From Rhodococcus sp. HM1 (GTDB lineage Bacteria; Actinomycetota; Actinomycetes; Mycobacteriales; Mycobacteriaceae), in contig NZ_JALPTB010000002.1 of assembly GCF_023218075.1 (NCBI RefSeq), forward strand, positions 166,620 through 230,619: a stretch of DNA of 64,000 nt, in the 5' to 3' direction. Shown here piece after piece: positions 17,066-24,917 of the stretch. The notes below the pieces were generated by a model that was given only the letters and a program-made list of their open reading frames with translations, did not search any database and was not told the origin of the DNA. Every line of letters starts with the position of its first letter. Within the stretch, counting starts at the first letter, position 1. The translations under genes and the position numbers were made by a program.

Positions 17066-17466
17066 CCGAATCGGACGCTCTGCCTCGGCTGCCGATCGAG
17101 GGTCGTGTCCTCGACGCGCGGTTGCACCTGCTGGACCGGCTGCTCGTCGACGTCGACGGCCGCCCGGTCACCACCGTCGACGATCTCGAGCTCGACGGCA
17201 TCGAAACGGGACGGGAGATCCCGGCCGGGGCGGCGCCGCCGCGGGTGCAGGCGATCCTGAGCGGCAACGCGCTGCCGACGCGCATCTTCGGCGGCACACC
17301 GCCGGACTCGCGGCTGGACCGCATCGACTGGGCGGACGTGGACCGCATCGACGTGGCGGTGCACCTGACCGTGCACGGTGACGACCTCGACCACCTGTGG
17401 ATCGAACGATGGGTCCGCGACCACGTCGTCGGACGGATCCCGGGAGGTCGTCGTGCGGTTGAGTGA
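17062..17466 (+). CDS. PRC-barrel-like protein
   Basis: The 134-residue cytosolic protein has the ARLHLLDRLLVDVDGRPVTTVDDLEL segment (given by position, residues about 19-44) typical of PRC-barrel beta domains. A C-terminal part follows with WADVDRIDVAVHLTVHGDD. Its GTG start overlaps the Nramp-like stop by four bases. It is third in the operon and probably binds the transporter or a partner; the function is not known. Confidence 0.7.
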   Translation: MTESDALPRLPIEGRVLDARLHLLDRLLVDVDGRPVTTVDDLELDGIETGREIPAGAAPPRVQAILSGNALPTRIFGGTPPDSRLDRIDWADVDRIDVAVHLTVHGDDLDHLWIERWVRDHVVGRIPGGRRAVE

Positions 17467-17770
17467 GATCGTCGGGGCCCGAGTCCGCGACAGCGACGGC
17501 AACGGTCTCGGCACGGTCGTCGACGTCCGGTTCGCTCTTGCGGGGAATGAGGGCCCCACCCTGGCGGCGCTGCTGGTCAGCCCGAGATCCGCGGGCTCGT
17601 TCCTCGGATACGAACGGAGTTCGGTCGACGCCCCGGCGCTGATCGCCCGCTATCTGCGGTGGCGGCACCGCGGTACGTTCCTGGTCCGGTGGGCCGATGT
17701 GCGCCGTGTCGGAGACGGATGGGTCGACGTGCGCGACGGTTACCGCAAGTTCGCGCCCGCCCTGCCGTGA
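17453..17770 (+). CDS. PRC-barrel domain protein
   Basis: The 105-residue protein begins LSEIVGARVRDSDGNGLGTV, a classical PRC-barrel start, and ends with the WADVRRVGDGWVDVRDGY strand. It overlaps the upstream PRC-like gene by 14 bases. GTG 17453 has GGGAGG at 17441-17446. Two PRC proteins coupled to a transporter suggest a cytosolic regulatory assembly. Confidence 0.8.
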   Translation: MRLSEIVGARVRDSDGNGLGTVVDVRFALAGNEGPTLAALLVSPRSAGSFLGYERSSVDAPALIARYLRWRHRGTFLVRWADVRRVGDGWVDVRDGYRKFAPALP

Positions 17771-17806
17771 CTCCGGGCGGAGTCGATCGGCTGGCTGACG
17801 AGGGGT

Positions 17807-17890
17807 TCATCCTTGCTGGCGCGGGCCCGATCTCTTGGCGATCACGAAGACGACGACGCCGATCAGAATGAGGATTGCAATCAGTTCCAT
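17807..17890 (-). CDS. 27-residue membrane peptide
   Basis: The reading frame encodes one hydrophobic helix (MELIAILILIGVVVFVIA) followed by a short basic tail ending in RQQG. It is very short, but its ATG at 17890 lies nine bases after a GGGTAC box, the same geometry as other leaderless genes of this island. That makes expression plausible. It may act on a membrane partner; no function can be assigned. Confidence 0.5.
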   Translation of the reverse strand: MELIAILILIGVVVFVIAKRSGPRQQG

Positions 17891-17899
17891 GGCGCAGGG

Positions 17900-17924
17900 G
17901 TACCCCGTGGTGCCGAATCGAACC
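17900..17924 (-). promoter_or_regulatory. SigF-type promoter of 27-residue peptide
   Basis: On the reverse strand GGTTCG (17919-17924), 13 bases, GGGTAC (17900-17905), then nine bases to the ATG. Confidence 0.5.
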
Positions 17925-17934
17925 GGTCCCGAAC

Positions 17935-17940
17935 GGGTAC
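17935..17940 (+). promoter_or_regulatory. possible SigF-type -10 box
   Basis: GGGTAC lies ten bases before ATG 17951. The -35 region is a poor match, so this is weaker than the other sites. Confidence 0.35.
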
Positions 17941-17950
17941 CCGCTGCGGC

Positions 17951-19429
17951 ATGAGCGGAGATCGGAAGGATCAGGGGAGGGCGCCGCTGCTCGACGCGCT
18001 CGCGGACTACCACCGGCAGGACCGCTACGGATTCAGCCCGCCGGGACATCGCCAGGGCCGCGGCGCCGACCCGCGCGCGCTCGACGTGCTCGGTGACGCC
18101 TATCGATTCGATGTGCTGGCGACTGGCGGACTCGACGACCGGCTCGCGCGCAACCACTACCTCTCCGACGCCGAGGACCTGATGGCCGAAGCCGTCGGCG
18201 CCGAGCACGCGTTCTTCTCCACGTGCGGAAGCTCGCTGTCGGTGAAAGCGGCGATGATGGCGGTGGCCGGGCACAGTTCGGGCGGGCTGTTGCTCAGTCG
18301 CGACTCCCACAAATCCGTCGTCGCCGGGCTGATCTTCGGAGGCATCCAGCCGCGGTGGGTCACCCCGCAGTGGGACGCCGAGCGGCACATGTCGCATCCG
18401 CCGTCGCCGGAGCAGATCCGGGAAGGCTGGGAAAAGCATCCGGACGCGGCGGGAGCCCTGATCGTCTCACCCAGCCCGTACGGGACGTGCGCGGACATCG
18501 AGGGCATCGCCGAGGTCTGCCACGAACGGGGCAAGCCGCTCATCGTCGACGAGGCGTGGGGCGCGCACCTGCCGTTCCACGACGATCTGCCCACCTGGGC
18601 GATGAACGCCGACGCCGACGTGTGCGTGGTCAGCGTCCACAAGATGGGTGCCGGATTCGAGCAGGGCTCGGTCTTCCACACCCAGGGAGATCTCATCGAC
18701 TTCGCCCACCTGTCGACGTGCGCCGACCTGCTGATGACGACGAGCCCGAACGTGCTCGTCTACAGCGGAATCGACGCGTGGCGCCGGCAGATGGTCGAGC
18801 GTGGCGAGAGGCTGCTGGGCGACGCGCTCGAGCTGAGCAGGCAACTGCGCGAACGTCTTTCGCAGATTCCCGGGCTGCAGGTCCTCGAGGACGAACTGCT
18901 CGGCCACGAAGCCTCGCACGATCTGGACCGACTGCAGATCCTCGTCGACGTCAGCGAGACCGGTGCCTCCGGTTATCAGTTCGCGGACTGGATCCGGGAA
19001 CACTGCCGGGTCGACATGGGGCTGTCCGACCACCGCCGCATCATGGCGACGATGTCGATGGCGGACGGCCCGGAGACCGCCGACCGGCTGATCCGGGCGT
19101 TCGAAGCCTGCGCGGCCGCGGCGGACGGTTTCGAGCCGCCCCCGCCGATCCGCCTGCCGTCACCGGACGAACTGCAACTCGAATCCCGGATGTCGCCCCG
19201 GGACGCGTTCTTCGCGGAGAAGGTCGAGGACGTGCCCGCCGCACAGGCGCCCGGACGCATCGCGGCCGAGCAACTGACGCCCTATCCACCGGGCATTCCG
19301 GTGGTTGTGCCCGGCGAGTTGATCGACGACGCGGTCGTCGACTATCTGCGCAGCGGGCTCGCCGCCGGGATGGCCGTCCCCGACGCCACCGACCCGAAAC
19401 TCGACACCTTCCGGGTGGTCGCGCAGTAG
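17951..19429 (+). CDS. PLP-dependent Orn/Lys/Arg decarboxylase-like protein
   Basis: The 492-residue protein belongs to the fold-type I Orn/Lys/Arg decarboxylase family. The PLP-binding motif is VSVHKMGAG with the Schiff-base lysine, preceded by the Asp of LIVDEAWGAHL. The N-terminal FSPPGHRQGRG and the C-terminal PYPPGIPVVVPGE segments are family signatures. It probably decarboxylates a basic amino acid, giving a polyamine or helping acid resistance. ATG 17951 is ten bases after a GGGTAC box. Confidence 0.87.
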   Translation: MSGDRKDQGRAPLLDALADYHRQDRYGFSPPGHRQGRGADPRALDVLGDAYRFDVLATGGLDDRLARNHYLSDAEDLMAEAVGAEHAFFSTCGSSLSVKAAMMAVAGHSSGGLLLSRDSHKSVVAGLIFGGIQPRWVTPQWDAERHMSHPPSPEQIREGWEKHPDAAGALIVSPSPYGTCADIEGIAEVCHERGKPLIVDEAWGAHLPFHDDLPTWAMNADADVCVVSVHKMGAGFEQGSVFHTQGDLIDFAHLSTCADLLMTTSPNVLVYSGIDAWRRQMVERGERLLGDALELSRQLRERLSQIPGLQVLEDELLGHEASHDLDRLQILVDVSETGASGYQFADWIREHCRVDMGLSDHRRIMATMSMADGPETADRLIRAFEACAAAADGFEPPPPIRLPSPDELQLESRMSPRDAFFAEKVEDVPAAQAPGRIAAEQLTPYPPGIPVVVPGELIDDAVVDYLRSGLAAGMAVPDATDPKLDTFRVVAQ

Positions 19430-19446
19430 GACGAAGCGCCGATCAC

Positions 19447-19472
19447 GTGTCGTCGTCCCCGCGGCTGGGTAC
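19447..19472 (+). promoter_or_regulatory. SigF-type promoter of ppx-like gene
   Basis: GTGTCG (19447-19452), 14 bases, GGGTAC (19467-19472), nine bases before the GTG start. Confidence 0.6.
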
Positions 19473-19481
19473 CCCCCGGGG

Positions 19482-20492
19482 GTGAGGCTCGGTCTACTCG
19501 ACATCGGTTCCAACTCGGCCCAGCTGCAGATCGTCGAGGCAGAGGTCGGTGCGCCCCCGCTGCCCGTGCACGCGATCCGGGTGCCGACCCGGCTCGCCGA
19601 CGAGGTGCAGCCGGACGGATCCCTCAGCGTCGCAGGCGCGGACCGCGCGGCAAGCGCGGTGGCGACGGCGGTCGACGCGGCGTACCGGTACGGAGTGGAT
19701 CGGCTGTTCCCGTTCGTGACCGCGGCGATCCGTGACGCCGAGAACCGGGACGCGGTGCTCGACCGGATCGTGCAGGCGTCCGGTATCCGCCCCGAATACC
19801 TCTCGGGCGATCAGGAGGCGCGGCTGACCTACCTCGCGGTGCACGCGTGGTACGGCTGGTCCGCGGGCCGGCTGCTGGTCCTCGACATCGGCGGCGGCTC
19901 GATGGAACTGGCCCTCGGGCGCAACACCGAGCCGGACATCGCGCTGTCGCTGCCGCTCGGTGCGAACCGGTTGACACGCCGCTATCTCGAGAGCGACCCA
20001 CCCACCGCGAAGGAACTCAAGAGGCTGCGCCGAGACGTGCGGGACACCCTGGGTGACGCATCGGACCGACTGAAGTGGGAGGGCGATCCGCACGTTACCG
20101 TCGGGGCGTCGAAGACGTTCAAGCAGCTGGCTCGGCTGACCGGTTCCCCGGCCCAGCGCAAGGGACCCTTCGTTGCCCGCACACTGCAGCTCGACCAGCT
20201 GCGCCGGGTGATCGACAAGCTTGCGGGCATGCCCGCACAGCACCGCAGCCGCTTGCCCGGTGTGTCGGAGTCCCGCGCCCGGCAGGTGCTCGCCGGCGCG
20301 ATCGTGGCCGACTGTGCGATGACGGCACTGGGCCTGGACAGCCTCGAGATCAGTCCGTGGGCGCTGCGGGAGGGGATCGTGTTGCGGCACTTGTCGTCCC
20401 TCGCCGACGACCGCGACGCGCTGCCGTTGCAGCCGTTGCCGGAGCGCACGGAGGAGGGCGCGACGGTGACCACGCTGCCCAAGCAGATCTGA
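19482..20492 (+). CDS. Ppx/GppA-family phosphatase
   Basis: The 336-residue protein is an ASKHA-fold exopolyphosphatase or pppGpp phosphohydrolase. It has the two phosphate-binding motifs LLDIGSNSAQLQIV and LDIGGGSMELALG, with TAAIRDAENRD and SGDQEARLTYLA between them. Members degrade polyphosphate or (p)ppGpp. The start is GTG 19482, only nine bases after the SigF-type -10 box, predicting a leaderless mRNA. A PPK2 gene lies 20 kb away in the same island, so both polyphosphate synthesis and breakdown are represented. Confidence 0.87.
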   Translation: MRLGLLDIGSNSAQLQIVEAEVGAPPLPVHAIRVPTRLADEVQPDGSLSVAGADRAASAVATAVDAAYRYGVDRLFPFVTAAIRDAENRDAVLDRIVQASGIRPEYLSGDQEARLTYLAVHAWYGWSAGRLLVLDIGGGSMELALGRNTEPDIALSLPLGANRLTRRYLESDPPTAKELKRLRRDVRDTLGDASDRLKWEGDPHVTVGASKTFKQLARLTGSPAQRKGPFVARTLQLDQLRRVIDKLAGMPAQHRSRLPGVSESRARQVLAGAIVADCAMTALGLDSLEISPWALREGIVLRHLSSLADDRDALPLQPLPERTEEGATVTTLPKQI

Positions 20493-20554
20493 CACATCCG
20501 GATCCGGCGCGCGATGGGCTCCCGCCCACGGCGTGCCGGATCCGGCGAGTGTCA
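20490..20554. terminator. bidirectional terminator between ppx-like gene and katE
   Basis: A long inverted repeat (TGACAC then CCGGATCCGGC, matched by GCCGGATCCGG then GTGTCA) contains the stop codons of both convergent genes. Confidence 0.7.
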
Positions 20555-22690
20555 TGCCGGCACGGAGTCCACCTCGCGGTCCCATGCCCGGTGCCGCGCC
20601 ATGACGTCGGCGAAGGCGTCGAAGAACTCTCCCGGCAGTGACGCCTCGGCGGCCGTGGAGGTCACCACACCCGCATGGGTGAGGACGTCGGGGCCCTCGG
20701 CGACCGGGCAGTGCAGCCCGGCGGCGGGCAGCAGGTCCAGACCCGCCCCGAACGCTGCGATCGGCTTGGCGTGCTTGTACGCCTCGGCCAGGAAGTGCAG
20801 CGTGTAGCCGTCCTTCCGGAGGGTCGCGATCGCGTCGGGCCCGCACGGGACCACCACCGCGTCGTACAGCACCGACGCCATGGTGTTGATCGCGCGGTCG
20901 ACGGCGATGTCGCCCCCGGAACCGCCGGTGAGCACGCCGCCGCCCTTGGGCGCGAGCACCTCGACGATCGCGCCCCGTTCGGTGAGCGCCTCGACGAGTC
21001 GGTCGACGCCGGTGACGTCGACACCGTCGGCCGCGAGTACCGCGACGCGCCGGCCGACGATGCTGTCCATCGCAGTGTTCAGCTGGGAGAGCGCGGGGGA
21101 GGGCGGCACGATGTCGACGAGCGACGACTCGGGTGGGGCGTCGAGGCCGAGTTCACCTGCGACCCGTGATGCCAGGCCGTGATCGACCAGGTCGAGCTCG
21201 GCGACGACGCGTTCGCGGATGTCGACGTCGGTGACCTTCCCCAGCTCGAAGCCGAAGGCCGCGACGATGTGATCGGCTTCGACCTCGGACATGCTGTGCC
21301 AGAACAGACGTGGCTGGCTGTAGTGGTCGGTGAAACTGTCGCTGCGGGCCCGCACCACGTGCCCGTCCACGTGCTTCGCGTAGTGCGTGAAGACCTCCTC
21401 GTCGGCCAGTGCCGGACACCCGCTGCCGAGCGAGTTCTTGTGGTAGGACGCCTTTCCCCGCTGGATGGTCGGTTGGCTGTATCCGTCGTGCTGGTGGGTG
21501 CGCACCTCGGTGACGGGCCGGTTGACCGGCAGATGCGAGAAGTTCGGTCCGCCCAGCCGGAGCAGTTGGGTGTCGAGATACGAGAAGTTGCGGGCCTGCA
21601 GCAGCGGATCGTTGGTGAAATCGATGCCGGGCACCAGGTTCGCGGTGTGGAACGCGACCTGCTCGGTCTCGGCGAAGAAGTTGTCCGGATTCCGGTTCAG
21701 TACCATCCGCCCCACGGGCTGCACCGGCACCTGCTCCTCCGGAATGAGCTTCGTGGCGTCGAGAAGGTCGAATTCGAAAGCGAATTCGTCCGACTCGGGA
21801 ACCAACTGCACACCGAGTTCCCACTCGGGATACTGCCCGGCCTCGATCGCCTCCCACAGATCGCGGCGGTTGAAATCCGGGTCCTTACCGGCGATCTTCT
21901 GGCACTCGTCCCACACCAGTGAGTGCGTGCCGAGTTTCGGTGTCCAATGGAATTTGACGAATGTTCCGGTGCCCGTGGCATTGACGAACCGGAAGGTGTG
22001 GACTCCGAAGCCCTGCATCATCCGGTAGCTGCGCGGCAGCGCGCGGTCCGACATCAGCCACATCACCGCGTGCAGCGTCTCCGGCTGCAGTGACACGAAA
22101 TCCCAGAACGTGTCGTGCGCGGACTGCGCTTGCGGAATTTCGTTGTGCGGCTCCGGTTTCACCGCGTGCACGAAATCCGGGAACTTGATGCCGTCCTGGA
22201 TGAAGAAGACCGGAAAGTTGTTGCCGACCAGATCGTAGTTGCCCTGTTCGGTGTAGAACTTCGTCGCGAAACCGCGGACGTCACGGACCGTGTCCGCGGA
22301 ACCGCGTGACCCCGCCACGGTCGAGAACCGCACGAACACCGGGGTACGCACCCCGGGTGTGGTGAGGAACCGGGCGGTGGTGACCTCGGCGAGCGAATCG
22401 TCGTAGGGCTCGAAGAAGCCGTACGCGCCGGCGCCCCGCGCGTGCACGACCCGCTCCGGGATGCGTTCGTGGTCGAAGTGGGTGAGCTTCTCCCGTGCGT
22501 GGAAGTCCTCGAGGAGTGTCGGTCCTCGGGTGCCGGCCGTGAGGGAGTCGTCGTCGTGGTCGACCCGTACGCCCTGCTGAGTGGTGAGGTAACCGGAGTT
22601 GCGGTCCACGCGGAAGCCGTCGAGCTGCCTGTCCTTCGGATCGCGCTGTTCGGGCGTGCCCGCGGCGCCGTCGGGTCCGGTCTTCGTCAT
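20552..22690 (-). CDS. katE: large-subunit catalase (HPII type)
   Basis: The 712-residue protein is a monofunctional haem catalase of the large clade, with an added C-terminal flavodoxin/GATase-like domain (about residues 540-700). The distal histidine is in [12 protein letters not shown], the distal asparagine in VGNNFPVFF and the proximal haem tyrosine in [14 protein letters not shown]. It removes hydrogen peroxide in the cytosol. A SigF-type promoter lies 60 bases upstream, in line with stationary-phase control of this catalase type. Confidence 0.95.
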   Translation of the reverse strand: MTKTGPDGAAGTPEQRDPKDRQLDGFRVDRNSGYLTTQQGVRVDHDDDSLTAGTRGPTLLEDFHAREKLTHFDHERIPERVVHARGAGAYGFFEPYDDSLAEVTTARFLTTPGVRTPVFVRFSTVAGSRGSADTVRDVRGFATKFYTEQGNYDLVGNNFPVFFIQDGIKFPDFVHAVKPEPHNEIPQAQSAHDTFWDFVSLQPETLHAVMWLMSDRALPRSYRMMQGFGVHTFRFVNATGTGTFVKFHWTPKLGTHSLVWDECQKIAGKDPDFNRRDLWEAIEAGQYPEWELGVQLVPESDEFAFEFDLLDATKLIPEEQVPVQPVGRMVLNRNPDNFFAETEQVAFHTANLVPGIDFTNDPLLQARNFSYLDTQLLRLGGPNFSHLPVNRPVTEVRTHQHDGYSQPTIQRGKASYHKNSLGSGCPALADEEVFTHYAKHVDGHVVRARSDSFTDHYSQPRLFWHSMSEVEADHIVAAFGFELGKVTDVDIRERVVAELDLVDHGLASRVAGELGLDAPPESSLVDIVPPSPALSQLNTAMDSIVGRRVAVLAADGVDVTGVDRLVEALTERGAIVEVLAPKGGGVLTGGSGGDIAVDRAINTMASVLYDAVVVPCGPDAIATLRKDGYTLHFLAEAYKHAKPIAAFGAGLDLLPAAGLHCPVAEGPDVLTHAGVVTSTAAEASLPGEFFDAFADVMARHRAWDREVDSVPA

Positions 22691-22750
22691 CCTGTCCTCC
22701 GATCCGGGAATGCGGTGGTCCGTCCGGGGTGCAACGGTTTCGTACCGTGA

Positions 22751-22776
22751 CTACCCCCGGGCGAGACCGGCAAACC
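22751..22776 (-). promoter_or_regulatory. SigF-type promoter of katE
   Basis: On the reverse strand GGTTTG (22771-22776), 14 bases, GGGTAG (22751-22756). It overlaps nothing but lies between katE and the next reverse-strand gene. Confidence 0.65.
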
Positions 22777-22785
22777 CGGCGTTTC

Positions 22786-23151
22786 TCAGTCGCTGACGAG
22801 GACGCCGAACGAGAACATCAGGAAGACGATCATCCCCACGAGCAGACCCCATCCGACGCCCTGCCAGATCGGCCACGTCCCGTGTCGCTGCCATGTGCGG
22901 AATGCGCGGTACAGCGCGCCGAGCCCGCCGATCAGCAGGACCACGGGCGGGCCGAACGCGAGGATCTGCTTCGCCGGCGCGGTGCACACCGCGAACGACT
23001 CCTCGGCGCAGCGGTCTCCGGAGACGGCCAGTCCCCACACCACCCCGACCGCCAGCACGAGCAGCGCGACAGCGACGACGATCGCCGCGTACCACATCGC
23101 GGATCGGAAGGTCGCGGGATCGCGCCACCGCTTCTCGACGTCCTGGCTCAT
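22786..23151 (-). CDS. small multi-pass membrane protein
   Basis: The 121-residue protein has three predicted membrane helices (residues about 18-42, 62-82, 96-118) and two cysteines in the first external loop that could form a disulfide. No family was recognised. It follows the metallothionein-like gene by nine bases on the same strand, so they are probably cotranscribed. Confidence 0.7.
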   Translation of the reverse strand: MSQDVEKRWRDPATFRSAMWYAAIVVAVALLVLAVGVVWGLAVSGDRCAEESFAVCTAPAKQILAFGPPVVLLIGGLGALYRAFRTWQRHGTWPIWQGVGWGLLVGMIVFLMFSFGVLVSD

Positions 23152-23160
23152 GGCACCTCC

Positions 23161-23403
23161 TCAGTGGTGTTCGGCGCGGTCGGTGACTTCGGGCCTGCCG
23201 GCGGCACGCGCGCAGTGCGCACAGCAATAGATGGTGCTGTCCACCTCGACGCCGTGGCCGAGAATCCGGCAGCTGCAGTGCGCGCACACCGGGGCCATCC
23301 CCTGGACCGCGCACTCGAAGCTGTCGTAGGTGCCGGTGACGTCGGCGCGGGTCACGGTGAACGTCTTGTCGTAGTCGTTTCCGCAGGTATCGCATGTGGG
23401 CAT
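23161..23403 (-). CDS. Cys-rich zinc-binding (metallothionein-like) protein
   Basis: The 80-residue protein has nine cysteines, in CDTCGNDY, SFECAVQG, VCAHCSCRI and YCCAHC. The arrangement resembles treble-clef zinc fingers and bacterial metallothionein-like proteins. It could store zinc or bind a partner. It lies upstream of the small membrane protein gene and ends with His-rich residues. Confidence 0.7.
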   Translation of the reverse strand: MPTCDTCGNDYDKTFTVTRADVTGTYDSFECAVQGMAPVCAHCSCRILGHGVEVDSTIYCCAHCARAAGRPEVTDRAEHH

Positions 23404-23498
23404 GGCGCTGTCTCCCTTCCCTCGGACCTACCGGACGAGTGCCCGTGCGAGTACTCGACCAAACGAGACGGGCCGGGAGGATACTGGGAACACACAGC

Positions 23499-23524
23499 GT
23501 GTCGGATTCGTCCGACGTGGGTAT
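23499..23524 (+). promoter_or_regulatory. SigF-type promoter
   Basis: GTGTCG (23499-23504), 14 bases, GGGTAT (23519-23524), 49 bases before the DUF6292-like gene. Confidence 0.55.
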
Positions 23525-23573
23525 TCCCGTCCCGCCGGATCCGTGCCGGTCCTGCGGATGTGAGGAGAGCGTG

Positions 23574-23996
23574 ATGGAACGGCCGTCAGGTGACGAGGTG
23601 ATGGTCCGAGGGTTCACCCGGTACATCGAGCAGGTCGCCCAGGAACTGGGCATTCCGGAAGGGAAATGGGCGGCCCGCGACGACGGCGCCTGGGAGGCGT
23701 ACGTGGGCATTCCGGAGCTCGAGTTGTATCCCGGCCGTGAAGTGGCTCTCGTCTGGACCCCGGACGAAGGGTGGGCGCTCGCCGTCGAGACCGGATCCGG
23801 TGAGGACATGATCCTCGCCGGCTACCTGGGGTCGACGCGGGTTCCCCCGCCGTCGGCGGTGCGGGCCTTCATGGATCGTCTTCGGCACGACGGAGGGGCC
23901 CTGCGCACGACCCCGGCCCGCGGAACCCGAGAGGACGCGCTGCGGGCGGTCGCGGACTACGGCGGGGTCGCGGGAGGTGTCGCAGCCGTCGAGTGA
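23574..23996 (+). CDS. DUF6292-like protein
   Basis: The 140-residue soluble protein resembles DUF6292 proteins of actinobacteria: FTRYIEQVAQELGI near the N-terminus and VALVWTPDEGWALAVET in the middle. No catalytic motif is visible. ATG 23574 is favoured over GTG 23571 because GAGGAG at 23562-23567 is better spaced. It is followed by DUF6480, CsbD and a small membrane protein gene, each with its own signals. Confidence 0.7.
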   Translation: MERPSGDEVMVRGFTRYIEQVAQELGIPEGKWAARDDGAWEAYVGIPELELYPGREVALVWTPDEGWALAVETGSGEDMILAGYLGSTRVPPPSAVRAFMDRLRHDGGALRTTPARGTREDALRAVADYGGVAGGVAAVE

Positions 23997-24002
23997 GGGT
24001 AT
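23976..24002 (+). promoter_or_regulatory. SigF-type promoter
   Basis: GGTGTC (23976-23981), 15 bases, GGGTAT (23997-24002), 39 bases before the DUF6480-like gene; it overlaps the 3' end of the preceding gene. Confidence 0.6.
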
Positions 24003-24041
24003 GCGACGAGGACTACACGTTCCGCCCGGAAGGTGGGTCCG

Positions 24042-24296
24042 ATGACAGTTCCCGATCCCGAACCACACGGCAACACCGATCCAGATCCCGGCACCACGCC
24101 CGGTCTCGAGCGCGGCGGAGGAGTGCCGCCCGGCACCACGCCACCCGAATCCGCCGGTACCTCCGGGCTGTCCGCTCCGGAACCGGAGACGAGGAAGCGT
24201 TTCCCCGTCACCGGGTGGATGACGCTCGGCGCGGTGATCGTCATCGTGCTGGTGTTCGTCGCCGTCATCGTCGGTCTGATCGCCGCGATGATGTGA
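24042..24296 (+). CDS. DUF6480-like single-pass membrane protein
   Basis: The 84-residue protein has a Pro/Gly-rich N-terminal part with LERGGGVPPGTTPPES, typical of DUF6480, and one C-terminal membrane helix (about residues 60-82). It is probably tail-anchored with the N-terminus in the cytosol. GGAAGG precedes ATG 24042. A SigF-type promoter lies upstream. Confidence 0.78.
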   Translation: MTVPDPEPHGNTDPDPGTTPGLERGGGVPPGTTPPESAGTSGLSAPEPETRKRFPVTGWMTLGAVIVIVLVFVAVIVGLIAAMM

Positions 24297-24312
24297 GCGA
24301 GATCTCCGGGCG

Positions 24313-24338
24313 GGTTGAGACCGGCCACGGCGGGGTAG
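24313..24338 (+). promoter_or_regulatory. SigF-type promoter of csbD-like gene
   Basis: GGTTGA (24313-24318), 14 bases, GGGTAG (24333-24338), 40 bases before the CsbD-like ATG. Confidence 0.6.
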
Positions 24339-24378
24339 CCCCTGTGCGTCAGTGAAGAGTTCCGACAGGAGGATTCGC

Positions 24379-24615
24379 ATGGCAGACGAGAAGAGCGGCC
24401 CCAGCGAGGCCGTCAAGGGCGTCGTCGAGGACGTCAAGGGTAAGGCCAAGGAGGCCGTCGGTGCCGTCACCGGCCAGGACGATCTGACCCGCGAGGGCCG
24501 CGCCCAGCAGGACAAGGCGGAGGATCAGCGCGAGGTCGCCCGCAAGGAAGCGGAGGCGGAGAAGGCCAGGGCGAAAGCCGAAGCGGACGAGGCCAGGCAG
24601 CGCGCCCAGCAGTAA
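24379..24615 (+). CDS. CsbD-family stress protein
   Basis: The 78-residue protein is highly charged and helical. The CsbD signature is VKGVVEDVKGKAKEAVGAVTG, here described as residues about 12-32. The tail is Ala/Glu/Lys-rich. CsbD is a general-stress protein under SigB control in Bacillus; its function is unknown. ATG 24379 follows AGGAGG at 24367-24372, and a SigF-type promoter precedes it. Confidence 0.88.
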   Translation: MADEKSGPSEAVKGVVEDVKGKAKEAVGAVTGQDDLTREGRAQQDKAEDQREVARKEAEAEKARAKAEADEARQRAQQ

Positions 24616-24637
24616 CGCTCACAGCAAGATGTCGTCC

Positions 24638-24674
24638 GGGGGCGGCCGGAGTCCTGCGGGACCCGGCCGCCCCC
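24638..24674 (+). terminator. hairpin terminator after csbD-like gene
   Basis: GGGGGCGGCCGG (24638-24649) pairs with CCGGCCGCCCCC (24663-24674), a 12-bp perfect GC stem with a 13-base loop. Confidence 0.7.
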
Positions 24675-24698
24675 GTCGTCACAGGAGGTGTCGCAAAC

Positions 24699-24899
24699 GT
24701 GCGGATCGTCACGCTCGTGGTGCTGATCTGGCTGGTCGTGGGTGCGATCGCGGCCGGGCAGCGTGGCTACTTCAGCGGAACCGAGCAGAATTGCGCGGGT
24801 GTCGCGACGGTGGTCGTGACGGTGCTCGCGGGCCCGCTGAACTATTTCGGTGTCAATCCGAGGATCGAGGACTGCCGCCTGCCCGAACCCAGCACGTGA
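24699..24899 (+). CDS. small membrane protein
   Basis: The 66-residue protein has two hydrophobic segments (about residues 3-20 and 34-52) flanking GQRGYFSGTEQNC, with one more cysteine near the end. Similar short proteins are widespread in actinobacteria, but no function is known. GTG 24699 is well placed after AGGAGG at 24683-24688. It converges with otsA. Confidence 0.72.
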   Translation: MRIVTLVVLIWLVVGAIAAGQRGYFSGTEQNCAGVATVVVTVLAGPLNYFGVNPRIEDCRLPEPST

Positions 24900-24917
24900 C
24901 CGACCGGGACCGGATGG

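Noticed and set aside
23406..23495. SigF-type promoter for the metallothionein-like gene
   Set aside because: GTTTGG and CGGTAG exist on the reverse strand but their spacing does not fit the element.
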